17,214 nt of DNA, taken from assembly GCA_964494005.1 (NCBI GenBank), contig CAZBQE010000017.1:1-17214 (forward strand), given 5' to 3'. The translations under genes and the position numbers were made by a program. The DNA is from CAJBLF01 sp964494005. Lineage in GTDB: Bacteria > Patescibacteriota > Gracilibacteria > Absconditabacterales > Absconditicoccaceae. The notes beneath the pieces were generated by a model. It was given only the letters and a program-made list of their open reading frames with translations, ran no database searches and was not told the origin of the DNA. Shown here in pieces: positions 1 through 6,837 of this stretch (position 1 is the first letter of the stretch; each line of letters opens with the position of its first letter).

Positions 1-71
1 CATGAACTGGTTATAATGATAATTTAAACAGTTTCAACTACTCTAGACCCTTAATAATTATAGATTACTAC

Positions 72-186
72 CCAAATAATTTCGAAATATAATGAGAAAT
101 TATTCTGGTAGTAACTACATATCCTTCAATCAAAAATAAGAAACATATTTTTGAAGGAGGATATGACAATTTTGGTATGGCTTTGT
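72..186. ncRNA. Structured three-hairpin motif, copy 1
   Basis: Three hairpins follow one another. Hairpin A pairs AATAATTTC (75-83) with GAAATTATT (96-104), extended by CC/GG at 72-73 and 107-108. Hairpin B pairs CATATCC (118-124) with GGATATG (159-165); above it is an internal loop TTCAA (125-129) opposite AGGA (155-158), then a 9-bp stem TCAAAAATA/TATTTTTGA (130-138, 146-154). Hairpin C is weak here, ACAA/TTGT (166-169, 183-186). The same layout recurs at 3117-3231 with different stem bases and identical internal-loop bases. The strand cannot be settled, because stems read on both strands. It lies just beyond the terminator of the DUF502 gene. It may be an RNA element or a palindromic intergenic repeat. 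Confidence 0.5.
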
Positions 187-212
187 ATGGGCTATGGTAG
201 ATTTTTGCGTTT

Positions 213-248
213 TAATAAAAAAAAAGCTCCTTCTTATACAGAAGGAGT
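213..248 (-). terminator. Rho-independent terminator of the DUF502 gene
   Basis: Perfect 8-bp stem CTCCTTCT (227-234) with AGAAGGAG (240-247), loop of 5 nt, followed in the minus direction by a run of nine T (the A run at 217-225). The TAA stop of the DUF502 gene (234-236) lies in the top of this hairpin, so coding and terminator overlap. Confidence 0.9.
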
Positions 249-884
249 TGTTATTATTTCTTCTATGGCTTCAAAATCTATGAGTGTTCCCATAGAAATA
301 ACATATTCAAATCCTTTTTCTATTGGAATTTTTGTCCGTGTTATTTTTTTAACAGAAACTGCACAAAGAAATCCATTAGTAGGATTAGGAGTAGTTGGCA
401 TAAATACACTTACTACTTTTTTTTTGAGTATTTTGTCCAAGGATTTGCTACCTTCGGATGTTATAAATCCGATATAATATATACCTGGAGCGGGAAATTC
501 AATGAATACCACCTCTTTGAATGAACTTTTTTTTTGTGAAATTTCATTCATTTGTTTCCCTATTCTTGTTAGTGTATTGAGAACTGGCGTTTTTTTTATG
601 ACAGGTTGGATAAGATCATTTATCTTACGACCTATATAATAATGATTCATAATCCATCCCACGCTTAGAATAAGCAATAGGAGTACTAGTATTCCAGCAA
701 TATGCCAGTACCACAAGAGATTTCCTGAGGCATTTGTAAAATCATAATTAGGAATCAATATGAATATCGTATCACTTATAGTACATATTATATTGATTGC
801 CCATTTGATGATCAATACAAAGACAACAATTGGTAAGAGGGTAAACGTACCTGTTTTCAAATTTTTGTATTTTACTTTTTTCAT
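234..884 (-). CDS. DUF502 family membrane protein
   Basis: A 216-residue protein with a basic N-terminus and two hydrophobic helices at about 13-38 and 60-80. Family hallmarks follow in order: a Gly-rich turn after the second helix (YYIGRKI, 83-89), a Pro-containing amphipathic stretch, FKEVVFIEFPAPGIYYIGF around 123-141, and FMPTTPNPTNGF. These match DUF502, a family of inner-membrane proteins with a cytosolic domain and no established biochemical role. ATG at 884 is the only good start because TAG closes the frame upstream at 915-917; no clear Shine-Dalgarno is seen. It has no in-frame TGA. It appears monocistronic, with a candidate promoter at 914-941 and a strong terminator that contains its stop codon. 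The family call is firm; the function is unknown. Confidence 0.85.
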   Translation of the reverse strand: MKKVKYKNLKTGTFTLLPIVVFVLIIKWAINIICTISDTIFILIPNYDFTNASGNLLWYWHIAGILVLLLLILSVGWIMNHYYIGRKINDLIQPVIKKTPVLNTLTRIGKQMNEISQKKSSFKEVVFIEFPAPGIYYIGFITSEGSKSLDKILKKKVVSVFMPTTPNPTNGFLCAVSVKKITRTKIPIEKGFEYVISMGTLIDFEAIEEIITTPSV

Positions 885-913
885 AATATATAGTTTTTTT
901 GTTTTGGATGCTA

Positions 914-941
914 TCTATATCTTTTTTTATCAAAAAAGCAA
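914..941 (-). promoter_or_regulatory. Candidate promoter of the DUF502 gene
   Basis: On the minus strand, TTGCTT (941-936), a 16-nt spacer and TATAGA (919-914), with the -10 box 29 nt from the ATG. The region is very AT-rich, so chance matches are common. Confidence 0.35.
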
Positions 942-1036
942 TAGTACTAAGATTTTTTAATTTCAGATTTTTTTTGTAGAAAAATATTAGCATATATGAA
1001 TTTTCAATAGAAAAATCTTATTTTCAATTATTTTAA

Positions 1037-1276
1037 CGCTCCGCTAGGGTTACTTTTGCTAGGCGGCAAAAGTAACCAAAAACGCCTTTTCTCTTTTTTT
1101 TATATAGGAATAATTCTTATATATAGAAACGACGTTGGACTTCTTTTTGGAAGTCCCGGCGTCTTATTCTATCTCGCCATCAGAGCAATATCACATATTT
1201 CCTTATATCATATATATCTACATATCCCTACATCCTGTCTTACGACAAACGGATGCACGGGATGTCGTGCTTGGAT
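1037..1276. repeat. Structured dispersed repeat, copy R1
   Basis: Fills most of the 885-1358 gap between rsmG and the DUF502 gene. It begins with GCTCCGC (1038-1044). A perfect 12-bp hairpin follows: GGTTACTTTTGC (1048-1059), loop TAGGCG (1060-1065), GCAAAAGTAACC (1066-1077). CGCCT (1083-1087) downstream is complementary to AGGCG of the loop. An insert absent from copy R2 carries another hairpin (GACG..GGACTTC / GAAGTCC..CGTC, 1131-1163). Then come a block shared with R2 (CAATATCACATATT, 1186-1199), a hairpin CATCC-TGTC/GACA-GGATG (1231-1255) and a short hairpin CACG/CGTG (1256-1259, 1266-1269). R2 at 5951-6126 has the same order and orientation. No transposase is present. Confidence 0.75.
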
Positions 1277-1358
1277 TTATGATGTCTATTGGTAGATTGA
1301 TGTCTCGAAATTCTAGATATTTTTTTATATCATTCTCTTTTAGAATAATTTTGTATCC

Positions 1359-1934
1359 TTACGATTTTTTCAATATATAGATGATTCTTGGAATATCTCC
1401 TTCGAACAGTGAGTAGGTATGTGTTTTCCATATTCTGAATCCATATTTTGGTGAAAGTGTTTTGATATCTTGTTCTTCTTTTGGGCTATATTGTTTGTAG
1501 AGAATGAGGAGTCCGCCTTTTTTGACGAGATGATGGATATTGGGTAATAGTTTGTCTATGTATGCTACTGCTCTCGCAGTGACATACTCATATTCTTTTT
1601 TGTGCTGTTCTGCTCTTGTTCGGATTGTTTTTACATTTTTTATATTCAAAGCTGTTGTCATTTCGTGTATCGCATCTACTTTTTTTCTGACAGAATCTAT
1701 TCATACACATTGTATTTCTGGATTGGTTATTGCTATTGGCAACAACGGGAATCCACCTCCTGTTCCGACGTCGCATAGTGTTGTTTTCGGTCTGAAATGC
1801 TGAATATTGTTGATTTCAAGTGCATCGTTGATATGTTTAATTTGAATTCCCTCTGGGTCTCTGATAGCCGAGAGATTGGTGTGAGAATTGATGTTTATGA
1901 ACTGATCTATCAGTGATTTTCGTTGTTCTTTCAT
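1359..1934 (-). CDS. rsmG: 16S rRNA (guanine-N7) methyltransferase RsmG (GidB)
   Basis: RsmG methylates N7 of G527 in 16S rRNA using S-adenosylmethionine. The 191-residue product has the SAM-binding loop DVGTGGGFP (55-63), the following acidic IDS motif (79-81), RAEQ (107-110) and VTARAVA (118-124), all in family order, then the Gly-Gly turn KKGGLLILYK. One TGA (1703-1701, residue 78) would split the gene under the standard code; the two halves join in the same frame with conserved sequence on both sides. It is a little shorter than typical RsmG (about 205-240 residues), mainly at the N-terminus. The ATG at 1934 lies 2 nt from the GTG of the divergent gene, so its promoter must lie inside that gene. 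Downstream, R1 follows with no clear terminator of its own. Confidence 0.92.
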
Positions 1935-1936
1935 AG

Positions 1937-3052
1937 GTGGGAACTGGGTTTTATATAAAAAACGTACATGCTGTTATTCTTGCTTTCTTTGGTAAAATCA
2001 TTATAGTATTTTCTTGCATCTATGCTTTTTTTTATTTTTTTGCAACCGTCATGGTTATAAGAAAGCTAAAGCAAAAGAAAATAGTAAATATAAAAGTTAT
2101 CTTTTGGTTTCTTTTGTTGTGTGTGGGAACGTATTTTTTGATACAGCTTTTGAATGGTATCGTCAAAAGAGCTTCTCAAACGCCACAAGAAAATATGCTC
2201 TATACTTTAGGAGCAACGCTTACCTTTTCGGGTGTTTTGGAAGTTGATAATAATTTTCCCAATTATACACATTCGATTATTGTTGAAAATGGTGTCAAAA
2301 TAGGATTGAAGAGTACGACCATTAATCTCAATGCATATGTTGATAAACAGGTGGAACTTGTTGGTACGGTCAAAAAGTATTTTAAGATTACTCCGGTGAT
2401 AGAAATTACTACGCTCAAATTTCCCGATCAATGACTTATTCTCAAGGAAAATAGGTATTTTTTTGTTAGTGATTTGTTGTATTTGGATTTTTCTACTCAA
2501 CCGCAATTAAGCGCTGTAAAATCTTGAACTGATGTTTCGGTATTGTTTGATGAAGAACCTATTGTAGATATCGAGCGCTTTTCTTGTAGTCAGATTGTCA
2601 AAACTCGTAATTGTACATATTTGATCACTAATTATATTCAGACCAACAAAGATACCTTTGATTCTTATCGAGGGTATACGTTTTATAAACATTCTACCTG
2701 ATATTGGACGGTATTTGATGGAAATCTTTATGGGTATCTTTTCAAAAATATTTCTGATGATATGATTCTGGATATTTCTAATATGTTCAAAATCGTTAAT
2801 AAAAAATTTATCATCGACAATAAGATAAATCAGGTCCAGGAATATTGTCAGGATGCATTTTCTCAAATCCGTACCATAGATACAATGGAATGATTACTTA
2901 CTTATGTTGATCCTTATACTATTACTCTTGATCTCAAAGGGACTGATACGAAAAAAAATCCTGCGACGTGCAAGATTTCTTTTGATGTTCGAAATGATCG
3001 AGAAGTGCTTGAATCCTTCTATAATGATGAAGAATTACAACAAAGCGAATAA
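1937..3052 (+). CDS. Unknown membrane protein with two N-terminal helices
   Basis: A 371-residue open frame interrupted by four TGA codons (2432, 2525, 2699, 2891; residues 166, 197, 255, 319) read as Gly; it ends at TAA 3050-3052. Two hydrophobic helices (about 11-40 and 54-74) flank a basic stretch (RKLKQKK). The next part, about residues 85-165, is beta-rich with a pattern like a small OB-type barrel (alternating hydrophobics, Y/V-x-G-x-V turns); that reading is inference. The remaining 200 residues are soluble, with Cys and Asp/Lys-rich stretches and no catalytic motif I recognise. The start is GTG 1937, directly after an in-frame TAG; a later ATG near 2050 would remove the first helix. 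No Shine-Dalgarno is visible. It starts 2 nt from divergent rsmG. Function unknown. Confidence 0.75.
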
Positions 3053-3071
3053 TGTTTTCTTATTTCATTAC

Positions 3072-3095
3072 ATAGAAATTTCAATCAATTTCTAT
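3072..3095. repeat. Perfect 9-bp inverted repeat after the membrane-protein gene
   Basis: ATAGAAATT (3072-3080), loop TCAATC, AATTTCTAT (3087-3095). It sits 20 nt after the stop of the upstream plus-strand gene. No T run follows, so it is not a standard terminator. It leads directly into the three-hairpin motif at 3117. Confidence 0.5.
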
Positions 3096-3116
3096 TCCGC
3101 TAAAGTGGGATATAGT

Positions 3117-3231
3117 TTCCCAATCGAATATTCATTCGTTTTGGGAACTACATATTCTTCAATCAACCATGAATAGTCGTGGGTTGAAGGAGAATATGAA
3201 AACGACGACAAAGTTTTTTATGGAACTTTGT
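3117..3231. ncRNA. Structured three-hairpin motif, copy 2
   Basis: Same design as 72-186. Hairpin A: TTCCCAA (3117-3123)/TTGGGAA (3141-3147) with CGAAT/ATTCG inside (3125-3129, 3134-3138). Hairpin B: CATATTC (3151-3157)/GAATATG (3192-3198), internal loop TTCAA (3158-3162) opposite AGGA (3188-3191), upper stem TCAACC/GGTTGA (3163-3168, 3182-3187). Hairpin C: ACAAAGTT (3208-3215)/AACTTTGT (3224-3231), loop containing TATGG. It lies in the convergent gap between the membrane-protein gene and greA. Flanking AACTACATAT and TTTGTATG are shared with copy 1. Confidence 0.5.
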
Positions 3232-3236
3232 ATGTC

Positions 3237-3743
3237 TTATTTTACTTCCAATATTTTTACGTCTTGTTTTCCGGTGTGGAGTCTCATTTTGGCGGTTTCT
3301 CCCGCTTTTTTTCATTTTATCGCTAATCCTATAGGTGATTCTAACGATATTTTTATAGAGTCTTTTGTTACTTTTATCTTGTCGTCAAAATCCATAGTGG
3401 TTTCTCCTGTTCCTACTATAGTGACGGTATATACATCTTTATCTTCTGTTTCTATGGTGACTTTTGATCCATAGTCTACAGTTTTATCTGATTTTTTTTT
3501 GCTTTCTTTTTCTTCTTTGATGATTTCTACATCATCGATGAGTTTTTCTATTTCTGCTATTCTTGAATTGATGAAATCTTTGTCTTCTAGTGCTGATTTG
3601 TATTCGAAGTTCTCTGAAAGATCTCCCATTGCTTTCGCTTCTCCGAGTCTTTCTAAGACAGCAGGTAGTTTCACTTTTTTGAGCTCTTGTAATTCTTGGA
3701 CTAATTTATCATATCCCTCTTTGGTAAGATAATTTTTTTTCAT
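3237..3743 (-). CDS. greA: Transcription elongation factor GreA
   Basis: GreA rescues backtracked RNA polymerase by stimulating cleavage of the nascent transcript through the secondary channel. The 168-residue product begins with the family pattern (YLTKEGYDKLVQELQELK) and a long antiparallel coiled coil (to about 75) with LGEAKAMGDLSENFEY, including the acidic tip. The C-terminal FKBP-like domain ends with ISLESPIGLAIK. A TGA at 3314-3312 (residue 144) is Gly in GKKAGETAKM, the conserved C-terminal turn; the standard code would cut the last 24 residues. The true stop is TAA 3239-3237. It is the last gene of the minus-strand group, 64 nt after the HPF-like gene. No terminator with a T run follows; the three-hairpin motif lies immediately downstream. 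Confidence 0.95.
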
Positions 3744-3807
3744 AACTAATTTGGTAGTAAAGGAGTAAAAGTGATATAGGTATATTATTTGTTACAGATT
3801 ATTTTTA

Positions 3808-4131
3808 TTATTTATCTGAGAGGTGTTTTTTGAAATGTTCGAATGCGTGATTTGGTACGTCTTCTATGATTTTGAATCCACCTTCTCCGGTAGATCGTTT
3901 GAATAATTTTCCATCATATGTGAATTTAAAGTCTCCTGTCCATTTTCCGATTTTGTTTTTTGTAATAATATATTCAATTCTGATTTCTGCTGTTTCTTTT
4001 TTGGAATAGATTTTTTTGAAGTAGGAATCCATTTTTCCGTCTAAATTCTTCTGAACGATGTCTTTTACGATTTCTTGCATGTTTGCAGGCACATCTACGA
4101 ATTGGTACGAAAGTATTGGTGTGTTTGCCAT
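3808..4131 (-). CDS. HPF/RaiA-like ribosome hibernation factor
   Basis: A 107-residue protein with the RaiA/HPF (S30EA) pattern: an N-terminal strand, a helix with MQEIVKDIVQKNLDGKM, strands EIRIEYIITK and GDFKFTYDGKLF, then a second helix beginning IIEDVPNHAFEHFKKHL, where the family has an acidic pair followed by an Ala/Phe-rich helix. Family members bind the 30S decoding region and silence ribosomes in stationary phase. The length suits the short HPF type without the C-terminal dimerisation domain. There is no in-frame TGA. ATG 4131 has no clear Shine-Dalgarno. It lies between the NUDIX gene (122 nt upstream) and greA (64 nt downstream) on the same strand. The fold pattern is convincing but divergent, so the assignment is moderate. 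Confidence 0.62.
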   Translation of the reverse strand: MANTPILSYQFVDVPANMQEIVKDIVQKNLDGKMDSYFKKIYSKKETAEIRIEYIITKNKIGKWTGDFKFTYDGKLFKRSTGEGGFKIIEDVPNHAFEHFKKHLSDK

Positions 4132-4253
4132 TGTTTTTTAAAATAGAAGGTAAAAGGTAGAAAATAGAAAGGTGTTTTTGGTTGTATTACGGTTGTATAT
4201 TTTACCCCGTATTTGTATAAAGCTTAGTTAATTCGTATAAAATTTCAATCTTA

Positions 4254-4751
4254 TTATCCGAGTTTTTTCATGAAGTTTTGTTTGATATCATTTTTTTTCT
4301 GTCCTTCTTTGATCCATGTGTAGCTTTTTCTGATAAGTTCTCTGATATCCTGATAATAGATGAGTGCTAATATTTCACTCAATGTACATCGTTTGTGGAT
4401 TCCGATGTATCCTTCAGCATGTTCTATTCTAACAAAATCAGGATCCCCAAAATATTCCATCAAAAAATAGGTGACATCTTTGTTCATCTGTCCTTTTTGA
4501 TTTTCCGTATTTCTGAGTTGGGTAACTCCTAGCTGTTGTTTGATTCTCATATTGTTAATGGGAATTCCAGTTTCTTCGCTTACTTCCCTGAGTGCAGCTT
4601 TTTGGATATCTTCTCCTCCCTGGATTTTTCCTTTGGGAGCTACTCGCTCTATTTTGCCGCTAAGTGCGTGTCTTTTGATAAGTAAATATCTTGGTTCTCC
4701 GTCTGATGCCATGTAATACACAATTCATCAGGCGCTTTGGATTATCGCCAT
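4254..4751 (-). CDS. NUDIX hydrolase
   Basis: A 165-residue NUDIX-fold hydrolase. The Nudix box is complete at residues 41-63 (G-x5-E-x7-REVSEETGI), carrying the Glu residues that bind metal. Family members hydrolyse nucleoside diphosphates linked to another group, such as damaged dNTPs, ADP-ribose or Ap4A; the substrate cannot be read here. Under code 25 the N-terminus becomes MAIIQSAGGIVYY, the usual first strand, with two adjacent TGA codons (4730-4725) encoding the Gly pair. A standard-code call would start about 30 nt late and lose this strand. ATG at 4751 is chosen for that reason. It follows the 125-residue gene by 49 nt, so it may be cotranscribed with hrcA. Confidence 0.9.
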
Positions 4752-4800
4752 ACTATAATGCTAAAATGTTAAAGAATTGAAAAATGGAAAGATGGAAATA

Positions 4801-5178
4801 TTATTGATTGAGAATTTTTTTAATAAATTTACCTAATCATCTTGCGATTGGATTTTTGTCTGTATCGCTATTCTCAATGTCTTGTTGTATAGTGGTATAT
4901 GCTTTTTCTAATCATTCTGATGCTTCTGGACGATTGAGTTGGTTGATTGCTTTTGTAACGTTATTTGATGATGTTGTTGTTTGTTGAGGAATGTTTGTTT
5001 TATCTTCTTCTATAGTACCATATGCCTTAGCTAATTCTGCTTCAGTTTTTTTTATGTCTTCAGTTGTATCTTTTTCTTTTTCGGGGATATTTGGTGTACT
5101 AGGAATATATTCTTTTTTAGCTCATGAAAGTCATGATGTTTTTTCTATATTCAGATTTTCTGCTGCTTTGTCTACCAT
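4801..5178 (-). CDS. Unknown 125-residue hydrophilic protein, coupled to hrcA
   Basis: This gene exists only if TGA is sense: four TGA codons (5133-5131, 5124-5122, 4914-4912, 4839-4837) lie between ATG 5178 and TAA 4801. The start is 2 nt past the hrcA stop, which suggests translational coupling. The product is hydrophilic and rich in Glu, Lys, Thr and Asn, with Pro-rich (IPSTPNIPEKEK) and Thr/Ser-rich (TTTSSNN) linkers. A 12-residue element repeats: LAKAYGTIEEDK (49-60) and LEKAYTTIQQDI (90-101), 41 residues apart. The C-terminus is basic and amphipathic. No domain is recognised and it does not resemble GrpE, the usual hrcA neighbour. Function unknown; regular codon use and frame retention support a real gene. 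Confidence 0.72.
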
Positions 5179-5180
5179 GA

Positions 5181-5852
5181 TTATTTACATAAGGAATGTA
5201 AAAGTTTTTTGAATATTGCGACATTTTTTTTGTAATTTACTCTTGTTGGTCCAATGATGGAGATGATACAATCATAATCGTCGACGGTAATTTTGGCGTA
5301 TAGGCATGAGATCAATGTTTTGTGATCTTCGATGAACGTATAGTAGATCTGATTTTTTTTTAAGATTTTGCTATCGATAAATTTTACGATTCTTTTTTCT
5401 TCGATAAAGCGGATGATGTTTCTGGTTGCTTCATATTCGCTCACCATATCGTCTTTGAGGAGATTATTGATGCCGAGATAATAATATTCATCGTTTCTGA
5501 CGAATCCAACAACGACGCCGTCAGCTACTCCTCAGATACTTTCTACCAATTCTTTCAGTCCGCTCCTGACTTTGACAACTTCTTCATCTTTTTCCTCTTC
5601 TTGGGCTACGAGGTAGTTTTCTATATATCTTGTTAGTCCTTGGATGGTTGGTACTCTTCCTGATGAATTATAGGGTTGGTAGACCATTCCAGCTTTTTCG
5701 AGTTGGTTGAGATATTTTCTGAGTGTGGATGGTGCGTATTCTGTATCTTTGAGGGAATGTAAAAATTTGGAACCGACTGGTTCTCCTTTGTTGATATAAT
5801 TGTCGATGACGACATCAAGCAGTGCCAAAAGCTTATTATCGAATTTTCCCAT
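5181..5852 (-). CDS. hrcA: Heat-inducible transcription repressor HrcA (short form)
   Basis: HrcA represses chaperone operons by binding CIRCE elements. The N-terminal winged helix is clear: LLALLDVVIDNYINKGEPVG, APSTLRKYLNQLEKAGMVYQ and SSGRVPTIQGLTRYIENYL follow the family pattern PVGS-(S/A)P-(A/S)T(I/L)R...SxGRVPT. The C-terminal end CIISIIGPTRVNYKKNV is the family's characteristic IGP-(T/S)R-(M/V)-(D/N)Y motif. One TGA (5534-5532, residue 107) joins the halves as SIGGVADG. At 223 residues it is far shorter than the usual about 340; the central insert domain is reduced. I see no CIRCE inverted repeat here or elsewhere in the window, and no grpE, dnaK or dnaJ. Its promoter is at 5907-5934. 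Confidence 0.88.
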
Positions 5853-5906
5853 ATCGAAAAATCGTACGCTATCGTGTAAAATCTGTATTCTATTTTTGTT
5901 ATTGAG

Positions 5907-5934
5907 AGTATATGGTTTTGTTATGGATTCTCAA
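5907..5934 (-). promoter_or_regulatory. Candidate promoter of hrcA
   Basis: Minus strand: TTGAGA (5934-5929), 16-nt spacer, TATACT (5912-5907), each 5 of 6 to the sigma-70 consensus. The predicted transcript start is about 48 nt before the ATG. It lies between hrcA and repeat R2, which ends (in this direction) at about 5951. Confidence 0.55.
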
Positions 5935-5950
5935 GAGTATTATTTTCTTT

Positions 5951-6126
5951 TTGCTCCGCAGGGGTACTTTTGATAGGCGTCAAAAGTACCCAAAAACGCC
6001 TTTTTTGTGTAAAAATATCTTTCGCTATGAAATCAATATCACGTATTATTTTTGGATCATATATTGTTAGTAGTTTCTCCATCCTGCCAGGAGGCGGACG
6101 GATGTTCGGAACGAAGCGCTTGGACT
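5951..6126. repeat. Structured dispersed repeat, copy R2
   Basis: Same orientation and order as R1. GCTCCGC (5953-5959); perfect 12-bp hairpin GGGTACTTTTGA (5962-5973), loop TAGGCG (5974-5979), TCAAAAGTACCC (5980-5991); ACGCCT (5996-6001), complementary to AGGCGT spanning the loop and its 3' edge (5975-5980). Then CAATATCACGTATT (6034-6047), hairpin CATCC-T-GCC/GGC-GGATG (6080-6104) and TTCG/CGAA (6105-6108, 6112-6115) followed by GCGCTTGG. Stems differ from R1 by paired changes, while the TAGGCG loop is identical. It fills the centre of the 5853-6296 gap, between hrcA's promoter and the terminator of the 166-residue gene. Confidence 0.75.
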
Positions 6127-6244
6127 TTCGTTTTTTGTTGGTGGAGTCATGGCTCAATTTTTTTTAGTAAAACATATTTTGAAAAAATATGTAATTTTTC
6201 TATTATAAAAAAATCTTATTATATTCGACTTTTTATTGTGTCTT

Positions 6245-6270
6245 AAATAAAAAAACCCTTTGTGAGGGTT
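6245..6270 (-). terminator. Terminator of the ftsE / 166-residue protein transcript
   Basis: AACCCT (6254-6259) pairs with AGGGTT (6265-6270) across a 5-nt loop. In the minus direction it runs into TTTTTTTATT. It lies 27 nt after the stop of the 166-residue gene. Confidence 0.8.
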
Positions 6271-6296
6271 GAGTGGTATGTTGTTGTATTGTTGGT

Positions 6297-6797
6297 TTAG
6301 TCTGGGAGTGAAGCTTCGTCCGTTATAATGTTTCCTGTGGCTTTCAATTGTTTTTGTCGAAGCATTCTGTTGATGGACATTCTTGTAGGGGAGGCATGAC
6401 AAAACTCATCTGCTGTTAGTATCAAAAAGCCTTTGACACCTTGCATAACATAATTGAGATTAAAATCATTTCCCCGTATTTTTTGTTTGATTTTTTCTTC
6501 TCCGACCTTTTCCAATCCTTTTTTGGAAATATAATAATGCAGATCATGATCTTCGTTCCAATCTATATCCTTGTTTTTCATATGATCGAGTTCGTGGATC
6601 TGATCTGTGTTTTGGTGATCCAAACAGATAAGGTATTCTTTCAATGCATCTATATTCTGAAGAATATTTTTTATTTTGTAATAGTGGAGATGTTGCAAAA
6701 AATCCTTTACCTCATTTTTGAGATATCCTGCTATATCCAGTGTTTCCATTTCTTCAGCTATCGTTCTGCTGATAATGTCTTTTTTGCTTTCCGCCAT
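6297..6797 (-). CDS. Unknown 166-residue cytosolic protein
   Basis: A hydrophilic, charged protein with no signal peptide or membrane helix and no in-frame TGA. The N-terminal half is predicted helical (KKDIISRTIAEEMETL, then Leu/His/Lys-rich segments and a His/Asp-rich stretch, DWNEDHDLHYY). The C-terminal part holds a short hydrophobic strand (VKGFLILTADEF) and a basic helix (RMLRQKQLK). I do not recognise a family. It follows the FtsE-type ATPase by 40 nt on the same strand and ends at a good terminator, so the two form a likely bicistronic unit. That position usually belongs to ftsX, but this protein cannot be FtsX because it lacks membrane segments. ATG 6797 is the first start after an in-frame TAA. 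Confidence 0.72.
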   Translation of the reverse strand: MAESKKDIISRTIAEEMETLDIAGYLKNEVKDFLQHLHYYKIKNILQNIDALKEYLICLDHQNTDQIHELDHMKNKDIDWNEDHDLHYYISKKGLEKVGEEKIKQKIRGNDFNLNYVMQGVKGFLILTADEFCHASPTRMSINRMLRQKQLKATGNIITDEASLPD

Positions 6798-6837
6798 ATG
6801 AATCTCTGTAGTTACGATGAGATAAAAAGAGAATGTT

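Noticed and set aside
151..477. Plus-strand frame starting after a good GGAGG in hairpin B, similar to a frame at 3169-3474
   Set aside because: Beyond about 15 residues each is just the antisense of DUF502 or greA. The purine-rich sequence is part of the conserved internal loop and stem. A very short leader peptide cannot be excluded, but it is not supported.
1056..1295. Open frame in R1, with a same-frame partner in R2 (5970-6167) sharing a KSxQKRLF string
   Set aside because: The shared residues come from the hairpin and its loop; downstream the frames diverge while the base-paired structure is kept, so DNA/RNA structure explains the match better than a protein.
3208..3231. Hairpin C of motif copy 2 as the greA terminator
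   Set aside because: In the minus direction it is followed by CGTCGTTTTC, without a proper T run.
4363..4385. CIRCE-like half site (GAGTGCTAA) near hrcA
   Set aside because: It lies inside the NUDIX coding sequence, encodes conserved-frame residues and has no second arm at the 9-nt spacing.
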